Below are positions 16,064-23,729 of a DNA stretch of 64,000 nt, piece by piece. The translations under genes and the position numbers were made by a program. The notes beneath the pieces were generated by a model. It did not search any database. It had not been told where the DNA came from and worked only from the letters and a program-made list of their open reading frames with translations. The stretch's first letter is position 1. Every line of letters begins with the position of its first letter. This DNA is from Halotalea alkalilenta DSM 17697 (lineage in GTDB: Bacteria; Pseudomonadota; Gammaproteobacteria; Pseudomonadales; Halomonadaceae): assembly GCF_000621205.1 (NCBI RefSeq), contig NZ_KK211227.1, forward strand, positions 216,893 to 280,892. Direction: 5' to 3'.

Positions 16064-17482
16064 ATGCCAGCGACGACGCTTTACCGGAAACTGGTCGATT
16101 CGCACACCGTCGAACGCCTGGACGCCGACAACGTGCTGCTTTATGCCGATCTGCATATCATGAACGAATACACCAGCCCACAGGCTTTCGCGGGACTGGC
16201 GCAACGCGGGCTGAGGGTGCGGCGCCCACGCCAGCAACTGGGCGTGGTCGATCACGTCATCCCCACGCGCCCGGTGCCGATTGCTGCGCGCACGATCGAC
16301 ATTGCCCCCGCCGCACGGCAAGCGGCGAACTTTGCCGCCAACTGCGCTGAGCAGGGGATCAAGCTGTTCGACGTGCGTGATCCGATGCAAGGCATCGAGC
16401 ATGTGGTCGCGCCGGAACTTGGCCTGATCCGTCCCGGCATGGTCGTGTTGTGCGGCGACAGCCATACCACGACCTACGGTGCCCTCGGGGCACTCGGGTT
16501 CGGGATCGGCACGTCGGAAGTGGAGCACGTGCTTGCCACGCAGACTCTGGTGTATCGCGTGGCCAAGGACATGCGAATCCAGGTCGATGGTCGGCTGCCT
16601 CTGGGGACGACGTCCAAGGACCTGATCTTGCACATCATCGCCAAGATCGGAGCACAAGGCGCGCGTGGCTATGCTGTCGAGTATGTCGGCGAAGCTATCA
16701 CCGCACTGTCCGCCGAGGCGCGCATGACCTTGTGCAACATGACCGTGGAAGCCGGTGCCCGCGCCGCGCTGATCGCGCCGGACGCGATCACGTCCGACTA
16801 CGTGTGCGAGCGGATCTGCGATATGGACGACGCTGCGCTGGCGGCCGCTCGTGCCGCATGGAGGCAACTCCGCACGGACGCATCGGCGCGTTTCGATGCC
16901 GAGCATCGCTTCGATGCTTCCGAGGTCGCTCCCTATGTCACCTGGGGTACCAGTCCCGACCAGGCGCTGCCGGTGGACGGCACCGTGCCGCCGTTGAGCG
17001 ATGCCGCGGGTGACATCGAGAGGGCGACTTGGCACAAGGCACTGGATTACATCGGCTTGGCGCCCGGCACGCCGATCGAAGGTATTCCGATCGACCGCGT
17101 GTTCATCGGTTCGTGTACCAACGCCCGCATCGAGGACCTGCGCGAGGCGGCTCGGGTGGTGTGGGGGCGCAAGGTTGCCCCAGGCGTGCGGGCGATGGTG
17201 GTGCCTGGCTCCGGGCTGGTTCGTGACCAGGCCGAACGCGAAGGGATCGCGCAGGTGCTGGTCGAGGCGGGATTCGAATGGCGGCAACCGGGCTGTTCGA
17301 TGTGCCTGGCGATGAACGACGACGTACTCGCGCCGGGCGAGCGGTGCGCCTCCACGACCAATCGCAACTTCGAGGGCCGTCAGGGCCGCGGCAGCCGCAC
17401 GCATCTGATGAGTCCGGCCATGGCTGCCGCTGCCGCGATTGCCGGACGCATCGTGGACATTCGCAAGGAGTCCCGCGCATGA
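16064..17482 (+). CDS. LeuC-type aconitase-superfamily large subunit
   Basis: A 472-residue protein like 3-isopropylmalate dehydratase large subunit. The three Fe-S ligands are placed: FIGSCTNARIEDLREAA (first Cys) and RQPGCSMCLAMNDD (two Cys). VCGDSHTTTYGALGALGFGI and RGSRTHLMSPAMAAAAAIAG are further family blocks. With LeuD it isomerises or hydrates a hydroxy di- or tricarboxylic acid. No leuA or leuB is nearby and a dehalogenase precedes it, so a catabolic or detoxifying role is more likely than leucine synthesis. Confidence 0.88.
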   Translation: MPATTLYRKLVDSHTVERLDADNVLLYADLHIMNEYTSPQAFAGLAQRGLRVRRPRQQLGVVDHVIPTRPVPIAARTIDIAPAARQAANFAANCAEQGIKLFDVRDPMQGIEHVVAPELGLIRPGMVVLCGDSHTTTYGALGALGFGIGTSEVEHVLATQTLVYRVAKDMRIQVDGRLPLGTTSKDLILHIIAKIGAQGARGYAVEYVGEAITALSAEARMTLCNMTVEAGARAALIAPDAITSDYVCERICDMDDAALAAARAAWRQLRTDASARFDAEHRFDASEVAPYVTWGTSPDQALPVDGTVPPLSDAAGDIERATWHKALDYIGLAPGTPIEGIPIDRVFIGSCTNARIEDLREAARVVWGRKVAPGVRAMVVPGSGLVRDQAEREGIAQVLVEAGFEWRQPGCSMCLAMNDDVLAPGERCASTTNRNFEGRQGRGSRTHLMSPAMAAAAAIAGRIVDIRKESRA

Positions 17483-18180
17483 GCGAAACGCACCGCATCG
17501 CAGGCGTGGCGGCGCCATTGCCAATCGGCAACCTGGACACCGATCAGATCATGCCCAAGCAGTTCCTGCTGGGGATCGACAAGAGCGGACTGGCAGACGG
17601 ACTGCTACATGACCTGCGTTTCGACGCCGAAGGGCGGCTTCGCCCGGACTTCGTGCTCAACCGTCCGGAATATCGCGGCGCGCGCATTCTGTTGGGCGGG
17701 GCGAACTTCGGCTGCGGATCGAGCCGGGAGCACGCGGTATGGGGATTGCAGCAGGCCGGGTTTGATGCGGTCGTCGCGCCGAGTTACGGAGAGATCTTCT
17801 ATTTCAATGCGATGAACAATCGCCTGCTGCTTGTCACCTTGCCGCCGGAGCAGGTCCAGGTGTTGATGGACAGCGTGGCGCATGGCCAGGACAAGCGCTT
17901 GACCATCGAGTTGGGGGAGCAAATCGTTTCCACTCCGCAGGGCGATGAATATCCCTTCGATTTGCAACCCAGGCAGAAGCGGATGCTGATCGATGGATTG
18001 GACATGATCGCCATGACCTTGCGCGATGCAGCAGCCATCGACCGGTTCGAAGCTGAGCATTGGCAGGTACGTCCCTGGTGCCGTGTCGATATCGCCAGGA
18101 CGCGGGCAAGAAAACGCGGTGCGGGCTTGAATTCCGTACGCAGCCAAGGACAGGCCTTGTCCTCCGAAAAGGAAAGGTAG
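17479..18180 (+). CDS. LeuD-type aconitase-superfamily small subunit
   Basis: A 233-residue protein; its ATG overlaps the leuC stop (ATGA), so the subunits are coupled. It shows NLDTDQIMPKQFLLGIDKSG, the conserved swivelling-domain block NFGCGSSREHAVWGLQQAGF and SYGEIFYFNAMNNRLL. These are normal for isopropylmalate isomerase small subunits. It is longer than usual (about 200-215) by a C-terminal tail rich in Arg. It completes the probable LysR-controlled operon; the following 100 bp have no clear terminator. Confidence 0.88.
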   Translation: MSETHRIAGVAAPLPIGNLDTDQIMPKQFLLGIDKSGLADGLLHDLRFDAEGRLRPDFVLNRPEYRGARILLGGANFGCGSSREHAVWGLQQAGFDAVVAPSYGEIFYFNAMNNRLLLVTLPPEQVQVLMDSVAHGQDKRLTIELGEQIVSTPQGDEYPFDLQPRQKRMLIDGLDMIAMTLRDAAAIDRFEAEHWQVRPWCRVDIARTRARKRGAGLNSVRSQGQALSSEKER

Positions 18181-18282
18181 CGATGAACATGGCGATCATG
18201 GGGAACGGATGGTTAACGTTCAGCCACTGCCTGCTTGCGGCGGCTGGGCGATGTGTATTTCACGACAGGGACACGGAACCCC

Positions 18283-19068
18283 CTACCGAGATGCGGCCGT
18301 GTCGGATTCGCTGATGAAGTTCATCGGCGTCTTGCCGAGCCGCCGTTTGAACATGGTGGAAAACGCGCTGGGGCTGTCGTAGCCCAGATCCAGCGCCACC
18401 TGCGTGACGGACTGCCCAGCCGATAGCCGGGGCAGCGCCGCCAGCAGGCAGGCTTGCTGCCGCCATGCCCCGAAACTCATGCCCGTCTGCTGGTGAAAGA
18501 ACCGGGTGAAAGTGCGCAGGCTCTTGTGCAGCCGTTGCGCCCACATCTGCGGCGTGGCCTGGATGCTGGGCGACTTCAGGAACGCCTTGCACAGCCGTGC
18601 AAGCTGGCGGTCTTGGGGGATCGGCGCGAACAGGGGCATCGTCTGCGTCTGGCGCACTTCGTGCAGCAGCAACTGCGCCAGCGCACCGTCGCGCCCGTCC
18701 TCGTCGTACAGCGCGGGCATGTCCGCCGAGGCCAGCAGCAACTGGTGCAGCAGAGGGGAGATGACCAGCGCCTCGCAGTGATCTGCCGGGCGCGGCGCGG
18801 CAGCCGGCTCGATGTAGAGGCTGCGCGTACTCACACCCTGCATCCGCACGCGGTGGGGTTTGCCGGCGGGAATCCACACGCCGCTGTACGGTGGAATGGC
18901 CCATGCGCCATCGTCCGTTTCCACTTCCATCACCCCGCTCATGCCGTACAGCACCTGGGCGCGCCGGTGCGTATGGGTGTCGAGCAAGGTGCCCGGCGGG
19001 TAATCGGTGCCGATGGCCAGCACGGGGCGCGCCACGGCATCCACGGAGTCCAGCGGTATGTTGCGCAT
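18283..19068 (-). CDS. AraC-family regulator with N-terminal cupin domain
   Basis: A 261-residue protein from the ATG at 19068 (a TTG at 19089 is possible). The cupin part has DTHTHRRAQVLYGMSG and WAIPPYSGVWIPAGKPHRV; the C-terminal AraC domain has MWAQRLHKSLRTFTRFFHQQ and QVALDLGYDSPSAFSTMFKR. This architecture matches the NimR/YdfF-like single-cupin regulators that often control a neighbouring transporter. It diverges from the TauE-type exporter, its likely target. Confidence 0.87.
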   Translation of the reverse strand: MRNIPLDSVDAVARPVLAIGTDYPPGTLLDTHTHRRAQVLYGMSGVMEVETDDGAWAIPPYSGVWIPAGKPHRVRMQGVSTRSLYIEPAAAPRPADHCEALVISPLLHQLLLASADMPALYDEDGRDGALAQLLLHEVRQTQTMPLFAPIPQDRQLARLCKAFLKSPSIQATPQMWAQRLHKSLRTFTRFFHQQTGMSFGAWRQQACLLAALPRLSAGQSVTQVALDLGYDSPSAFSTMFKRRLGKTPMNFISESDTAASR

Positions 19069-19174
19069 GGCAATGGATGGCCTAAACAAAAGGATTATTG
19101 ACTAATCAGCGAGAGACAGCCAATTCGGCGCACCCTATCGTGAAGTTTCGTCCTCTCACGATGCGGTTTCCGCC

Positions 19175-19978
19175 ATGTACTTCCTGCTTTTGTTCTTTGG
19201 TTTCCTCGCCGGGATAACGACCGTGCTGTTCGGCTTCGGCGGTGGCTTCGTCGTCGTGCCCGTGCTGTATTCCGTGCTCCTGGCTACGCATGGCGGCAGC
19301 GCCGTGGGCGACGCCGCCATGCACGTGGCCGTTGCCACGTCCACCTGCGTGATGATCTTCGGTGCGGGGCTGGCGACGATGCGCCATCACAAAGCTGGCA
19401 CGGTGCCGTGGGATCAGGTGCGCCCGCTACTGGGCTACATCGCCGTGGGCGCAATACCGGGCGCGGCTGCCGCATTGGCATTGAGCGGGGACTGGGTACG
19501 CTGGGCCTTCATCTTCTACCTGGGGTTGACGATCCTCGACAGCATCCTGCGGCCGGGCTTCACCCAGGAAACGGCTGCGCGGATTCGTCCATGGGGACGG
19601 TGGATGACCGCTGCCGCAGGCACGGCGATTGGTGCGATCGCCGCCTTCCTGGGCGTGGGCGGCAGCGTGATGACCGTGCCGCTGATGCGCCGCCGCGGCG
19701 CCAGCATGACCGCTGCGACAGCAGCGGCCAACCCACTGTCGCTGCCAATGGCCGTGGTCGGCTCGGCGACTTATGCGCTGCTGGCGTGGAACGATGCACC
19801 GCTGGGTGCATGGCACGCGGGTTACATCGACTTGCGCGCTTGCGCGGTCTTGGCGGTTGGTTCATGGCTGGGTATCCGGGCCACATCGAGGTGGATTGGC
19901 CGGATTCCCGATACCATTCACGCCAAGGCATACATCACGCTGCTGTGCGTCGTTCTGCTGGTGATGCTGGTGGCTTAG
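19175..19978 (+). CDS. TauE/SafE-family membrane exporter
   Basis: A 267-residue inner-membrane protein with about eight hydrophobic segments in two related halves: FGFLAGITTVLFGFGGGFVV in the first and AIAAFLGVGGSVMTVPLM in the second. The repeated G-x-G-G motif is the mark of the TauE/SafE (DUF81) family, which exports sulfite, sulfoacetate or other small organic anions. Divergent from the AraC regulator. A palindromic element lies 12 bp past its stop. Confidence 0.85.
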   Translation: MYFLLLFFGFLAGITTVLFGFGGGFVVVPVLYSVLLATHGGSAVGDAAMHVAVATSTCVMIFGAGLATMRHHKAGTVPWDQVRPLLGYIAVGAIPGAAAALALSGDWVRWAFIFYLGLTILDSILRPGFTQETAARIRPWGRWMTAAAGTAIGAIAAFLGVGGSVMTVPLMRRRGASMTAATAAANPLSLPMAVVGSATYALLAWNDAPLGAWHAGYIDLRACAVLAVGSWLGIRATSRWIGRIPDTIHAKAYITLLCVVLLVMLVA

Positions 19979-19990
19979 TCTTCTCTGCCT

Positions 19991-20108
19991 CTAGCTGTGA
20001 TCTCTCAGTAGGTTGTTCATCCGGGGCATCTCTGGAAGATGGGGGTTACGAAGCCAAACCAGCCCCCAGGAGCCCCGGATGAACAACCTACTGAGAGATC
20101 ACAACTAG
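19991..20108. repeat. Palindromic element with 37-bp inverted repeats (MITE-like)
   Basis: Arms 19991-20027 and 20072-20108 are reverse complements with a single mismatch, enclosing a 44-bp centre. Both ends are CTAG, which could be part of the repeat or a 4-bp target duplication such as IS5-group elements make; in the latter case the element proper is 110 bp. No protein is encoded. It abuts, and probably cut, the truncated aminopeptidase gene to its right. Confidence 0.8.
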
Positions 20109-20283
20109 TCCACAATGCAGGTCAACGATCTGATCGTTGGCCCCATCGTCCATGAACTCAAAGCGTGTCCGGCCAGTGAAGGACAGTACGGGTACGTCTA
20201 CGCGCTCAACGCCTCCCGCAACCATGTGGTTTGCCACGGTGTTCCTTTCTCCGAGGACATCCTGCAGGACGGGGACATCGTCT
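20108..20283 (+). pseudogene. Truncated second methionine aminopeptidase gene
   Basis: The frame reads STMQVNDLIVGPIVHELKAC, then QYGYVYALNASRNHVVCHGV, then SEDILQDGDIV followed by a stop. It matches residues about 35-90 of the intact copy at 7536-8303, with many silent and some coding differences, so it is a diverged homologue and not a fresh duplication. The start is removed by the palindromic element and the end is cut at 20283, before any metal ligand. Bases 20284-20490 have no gene I can name. Confidence 0.8.
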
Positions 20284-20493
20284 AGGCCCAAGTCGCAAAA
20301 GCCAAATGCGTGGTTGTTGTCATCGCCGATATCAATCCCGGCCAGCAATCAAGCCACATCGGCGTCCGATGTGAACAGCTTGGGCCTCGGAGCCGGATCG
20401 GCCCATACCCATCCACTGCACACAGTCGGCTTCTGGCAAGCGCGCAGGTCCGATCAGCGAGTCGGGGCGGACAGGGATGGTGAAAACGGGGCG

Positions 20494-20513
20494 AAGCGGT
20501 CTCCGCTTTTTTT
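20494..20513 (+). terminator. Rho-independent terminator
   Basis: AAGCGG-TCT-CCGCTT is followed by a run of T bases to 20513. It lies just before the transfer gene block and would insulate it from cargo transcription. Confidence 0.55.
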
Positions 20514-20576
20514 GTCGCGTCGAGGCCTGGTTTCGGTTCGACTGTCACCGGATTGGCTTCCCTCCGGTGTTGTCTC

Positions 20577-21014
20577 ATGGACTCTTGCGCTGTTCCTCAT
20601 GCCACTCGCACCCGCCCAGCATGGCTTGCTGCGGGCATTGCCATCCTGACGTTGGCCACCCGCGCCGCCGCAGCGGAAGTATGGGTCGTTACCGACTCGC
20701 ATCATCCGGTCCTTGGCCAGGCTGACCGACACCTCATCTTGGACGCGGCCGCGGTGCTCGAAGCGGAGCTGGCCGACAACCTGCCCACCGATCCTGAGCG
20801 CGCCAGCGCCATCGTCCAGCAACGCCTGAAGCTGGGCGGTACAGACCTGCAGCGAAGGATCGGCACCGCCTACCAGGGCGTTGCCGATGCCTGGAGCCTT
20901 GGCGTCGCCAAGGTTCCGGCCATCGTGGTGGATCGCCGATACGTGGTCTATGGCGAGACGGACGTGGCCCGTGCGGTTTCCCGCATCGACCAATACCGGA
21001 GGACGCAGCCATGA
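20577..21014 (+). CDS. ICE transfer protein, TIGR03757 family
   Basis: A 145-residue exported protein from the ATG at 20577 (a TTG at 20553 is possible). A signal peptide (WLAAGIAILTLATRAAA) precedes a thioredoxin-like part: VWVVTDSHHPV, then VAKVPAIVVDRRYVVYGETD. The family is found only in ICEs of this type, upstream of TIGR03756 and TIGR03755, and is thought to act in assembly of the mating pore in the periplasm. Its stop overlaps the next start. Confidence 0.85.
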   Translation: MDSCAVPHATRTRPAWLAAGIAILTLATRAAAAEVWVVTDSHHPVLGQADRHLILDAAAVLEAELADNLPTDPERASAIVQQRLKLGGTDLQRRIGTAYQGVADAWSLGVAKVPAIVVDRRYVVYGETDVARAVSRIDQYRRTQP

Positions 21015-21961
21015 CGAGGCGTCCGTTCGCACCATCCCGGCGCCAGCGGTTGGCCATCGCAGCGCTGTTGCTGGGGTGTTCCGCATCGTCCTTTGCACTG
21101 AACACCGCCACCATCGTGGCCTCCACCCTGTCGCCGGATTGCCTGGAGTACCGCGTCACCGGCATCTGCTACTGGCTCTATTGCACCTGGACGGGATGCA
21201 CCGTGCGCACCTCGGTCAAGGTGCGCCACTACATCCCGGATGCCGTGGTGTCGAGCTACTCGAACACCGGCGAGAACCCTTGGGTCGAGGTGCGGGCGAT
21301 GAGCCTGCCGAACCCGACCGCGAAGGCCGGCGGCGACGGCACCACCAACGAGGATCACGAGAACAACCTGGCGAAGTTCAAGAACGCCGACGTCATCGGC
21401 CATCCCGGTGGCCATGTGTTCAGCCAGTTCGCCAGCGCGTCCGGCTACACCTGCGAGGGCGCAGGCACCGCCTTCATGCCCTATCTGCTGAGCACGCTCG
21501 ACACGCTGGCATGGCGCTACAACATCCCCGAGGCGCTGTATCCGGAAGCACTGATTCCCGGCCGGCGCGAGATCGGCACGCGCACGGGCCTGAATCTCTG
21601 GGGCAACGTCTATCCGCGTGGCGGCTTCCTGCACCAGGTGGATGACCACAAGGCCGCAGCCGTGGTCGCCCAGCGCGCGGGTGACATCGTGACGCGCCGC
21701 AACCAGATCCACGTCTACCAACCGCTGCTCGCCAGTTCGCGCGATGGCTACTGGCCGGCCGGCGCCCTGATGGAAACCGATGCCGCCACGGGCAAGTGGC
21801 AGGAGCTGACCCCCACGCTGTCCAGCAGTTGCGCGGTATTCCCCCACGGCAATGCCAAGGTGCAGGCCCGGCAAGGCGACTACGCCTGGGCATTGTGGCG
21901 TCCTTATAGCTGCTGCCAGCGCCGCGGCCAGGTGTTCCTCGGCAGCGTCGATTTCCTGTGA
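21011..21961 (+). CDS. ICE transfer protein, TIGR03756 family (TraU-like)
   Basis: A 316-residue exported protein: signal peptide LAIAALLLGCSASSFA, then the Cys-rich start CLEYRVTGICYWLYCTWTGC typical of TraU-like proteins of F-type secretion systems, and a C-terminal WRPYSCCQRRGQVFLGSV. It probably forms disulfides in the periplasm and takes part in pilus or mating-pair assembly. Coupled by ATGA to the gene before and by GTGA overlap or close spacing to the gene after. Confidence 0.87.
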   Translation: MTRRPFAPSRRQRLAIAALLLGCSASSFALNTATIVASTLSPDCLEYRVTGICYWLYCTWTGCTVRTSVKVRHYIPDAVVSSYSNTGENPWVEVRAMSLPNPTAKAGGDGTTNEDHENNLAKFKNADVIGHPGGHVFSQFASASGYTCEGAGTAFMPYLLSTLDTLAWRYNIPEALYPEALIPGRREIGTRTGLNLWGNVYPRGGFLHQVDDHKAAAVVAQRAGDIVTRRNQIHVYQPLLASSRDGYWPAGALMETDAATGKWQELTPTLSSSCAVFPHGNAKVQARQGDYAWALWRPYSCCQRRGQVFLGSVDFL

Positions 21962-21972
21962 GACCCGATGCC

Positions 21973-23370
21973 ATGACGACTTCATTTCCGAGCGCCCGTC
22001 GATTTCTGTACGTCGCATTGGCCGTTGTCGCAGCGTTGTGCTACTCCAGCGCCGGGGCGCAGACCAGCGTCAACGAGTACGGCGTCCAGCATCAAGGCAG
22101 CGTGATAGGCGACGACGTGCTCTACAGCATTGGGGGCGGCCGCGCGGTGTCCATGAGCGGTGCGGCCAACATGCACTCCATCGGCGTTGGCGTCGGCTGG
22201 AACAGCAACCTGATCTGTGGCGACATGAGCATCACCACCACGCTGCAGAACCAGTTGAACGGCATCACCAATGGCTTCCAGGCCATCATGTCCTCGGTGA
22301 TCCAGAACGCCACCGCTGCCGTGGCGTCGCTGCCCGCCTTGATCATCCAGCGCGCCGATCCAGGGCTGTACAACCTGTTGACCAATGGGGTGCTGCAAGC
22401 CAGGCTGGATTTCGATCGCAGCAAGCTGACCTGCCGTGCCATCGCCAATCGCATGGCCGACATGGCGGGTGGGCAGCTCGGCTGGGACCAACTCGCCGAA
22501 GGCATGGCGCTGAAGCAGGCCGTCGCGAGCACCGATGCGGTCTCAGCGATCGACGACGCCGAGGCGAACCGTGGCAACAATGGCGTGCCGTGGGTCGGCG
22601 GAGACAACGCTGGCGGCGCGGGCCAACGTCCGGTGCGTGTGGTCGGCGACGTGACCCGCGCCGGCTACAACCTGCTCAATGGCCGTGGCGTCGGCGATGC
22701 CAGTTCGATTCCGCAAGCCAGTTGCAGCGGCAACCTGGCATGCCAGACCTGGAGTTCGCCCGATGCCGCCGCAGCCTGGGCCATTCGCGTGCTGGGCGAG
22801 CAGGAGCAGCGCACCTGCGATGCATGCACCAAGACCGTCACCACGCCGGGCGTTGGCCTGACCCCGCTGATTCAGGAGGAATACGAGGACAAGCTGCAGG
22901 CCCTGCAGGAGCTGGTCGCCGGCAGCCGTCCGACCACGGCGCAGAACCTGCAGGCTGCGAGTAGCGCGTCGCTGCCCATCACCCGTGGCGTGATCGAGGC
23001 GCTGCGCGACGAGACGGACCAGGACATCCTGGCTCGGCGCCTGGCCTCGGAGGTTGCGCTGGCCAGCGTGCTGGAGAAGGCGCTGCTGCTGCAACGCACG
23101 CTGCTGACCGGGCGCAAGGAGCCCAACGTGGCCGCCAACGAACTGGCCCAGAAGGCCGTCACCCACGAAAGCGACATCCTCGATCGCGAGATTCACAACC
23201 TGAAAGCAGAGCTGGAGCTGCGCCGCGAACTGGCCAGCAATTCGCCGATGGCGATCATCCAGCGCCACAGCACCCGCGCCGCCGGTGCGCGTGGCATCTA
23301 CGAGGGTGACCCGGTGCGCAATCGGGTCGATGAACTGCAGCGGCCGCCGTCTGGCGGAAGCCATCCATGA
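21973..23370 (+). CDS. ICE transfer protein, TIGR03755 family
   Basis: A 465-residue exported protein; the ATG at 21973 gives a signal peptide (FLYVALAVVAALCYSSAGAQ), though a GTG at 21958 would overlap the preceding stop. It has an N-terminal Gly/Ser-rich part (IGGGRAVSMSGAANMHSIGV), a CDACTK motif and a long C-terminal helical region (LQALQELVAGSRPTTAQNLQ, then EIHNLKAELELRRELAS). It belongs to the ICE-specific series with TIGR03756 and TIGR03757, probably part of the periplasmic mating-pair complex. Confidence 0.87.
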   Translation: MTTSFPSARRFLYVALAVVAALCYSSAGAQTSVNEYGVQHQGSVIGDDVLYSIGGGRAVSMSGAANMHSIGVGVGWNSNLICGDMSITTTLQNQLNGITNGFQAIMSSVIQNATAAVASLPALIIQRADPGLYNLLTNGVLQARLDFDRSKLTCRAIANRMADMAGGQLGWDQLAEGMALKQAVASTDAVSAIDDAEANRGNNGVPWVGGDNAGGAGQRPVRVVGDVTRAGYNLLNGRGVGDASSIPQASCSGNLACQTWSSPDAAAAWAIRVLGEQEQRTCDACTKTVTTPGVGLTPLIQEEYEDKLQALQELVAGSRPTTAQNLQAASSASLPITRGVIEALRDETDQDILARRLASEVALASVLEKALLLQRTLLTGRKEPNVAANELAQKAVTHESDILDREIHNLKAELELRRELASNSPMAIIQRHSTRAAGARGIYEGDPVRNRVDELQRPPSGGSHP

Positions 23371-23717
23371 ATACCGTGGGGCGGTGCCTGCGCTGGCTGT
23401 CCAGCCGGCGTGCCATTCTGGTGCTGGTGTGGGCGGTGTCGCTGCTGATCGCCGCGACCGCCGTCAATGTGGTCGGCATCCGCATCGCGGGCGGCATCGA
23501 GGGCTGGCAGCGCTGGATGGCGGCGCAATCCGGGGCCTTCCTGGCCTGGCGCTTGTTGCTCTACGCCGTCACCGCCTGGGGTTGGCTCTGGATGCGCCGT
23601 CGCCTGCGCGCTCGGGAACCGGAGCGCGCTGCCGGGCAGCGGCTGTTGCGCGCAGAGGTTGCGGCCATCATCGCCGTGATCGTGCTGGAAGCCGGCCTGC
23701 TGATGCAGGCAGGATAG
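23367..23717 (+). CDS. Small ICE membrane protein
   Basis: A 116-residue protein whose ATG overlaps the preceding stop (ATGA). Three hydrophobic segments are visible: ILVLVWAVSLLIAATAVNVV, LLLYAVTAWGWLW and VAAIIAVIVLEAGLLM, with basic loops. It holds a fixed position between TIGR03755 and TraG in this ICE family. Function unknown, presumably a partner of the inner-membrane TraG. Confidence 0.75.
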   Translation: MNTVGRCLRWLSSRRAILVLVWAVSLLIAATAVNVVGIRIAGGIEGWQRWMAAQSGAFLAWRLLLYAVTAWGWLWMRRRLRAREPERAAGQRLLRAEVAAIIAVIVLEAGLLMQAG

Positions 23718-23729
23718 CGCGGGGTCGCC

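Noticed and set aside
15653-17524. A 623-codon open frame antisense to the dehalogenase and leuC genes
   Set aside because: Low-complexity composition, no ribosome site, fully overlapped by a well-supported gene.
16064-18180. Ordinary leucine-biosynthesis operon
   Set aside because: leuA and leuB are absent, the genes follow a dehalogenase-type gene and are faced by a LysR gene within ICE cargo.
20284-20398. Inverted repeat AGGCCCAAG ... CTTGGGCCT as a further mobile element
   Set aside because: Only 9 bp and about 95 bp apart with no duplication; chance occurrence is likely in this base composition.
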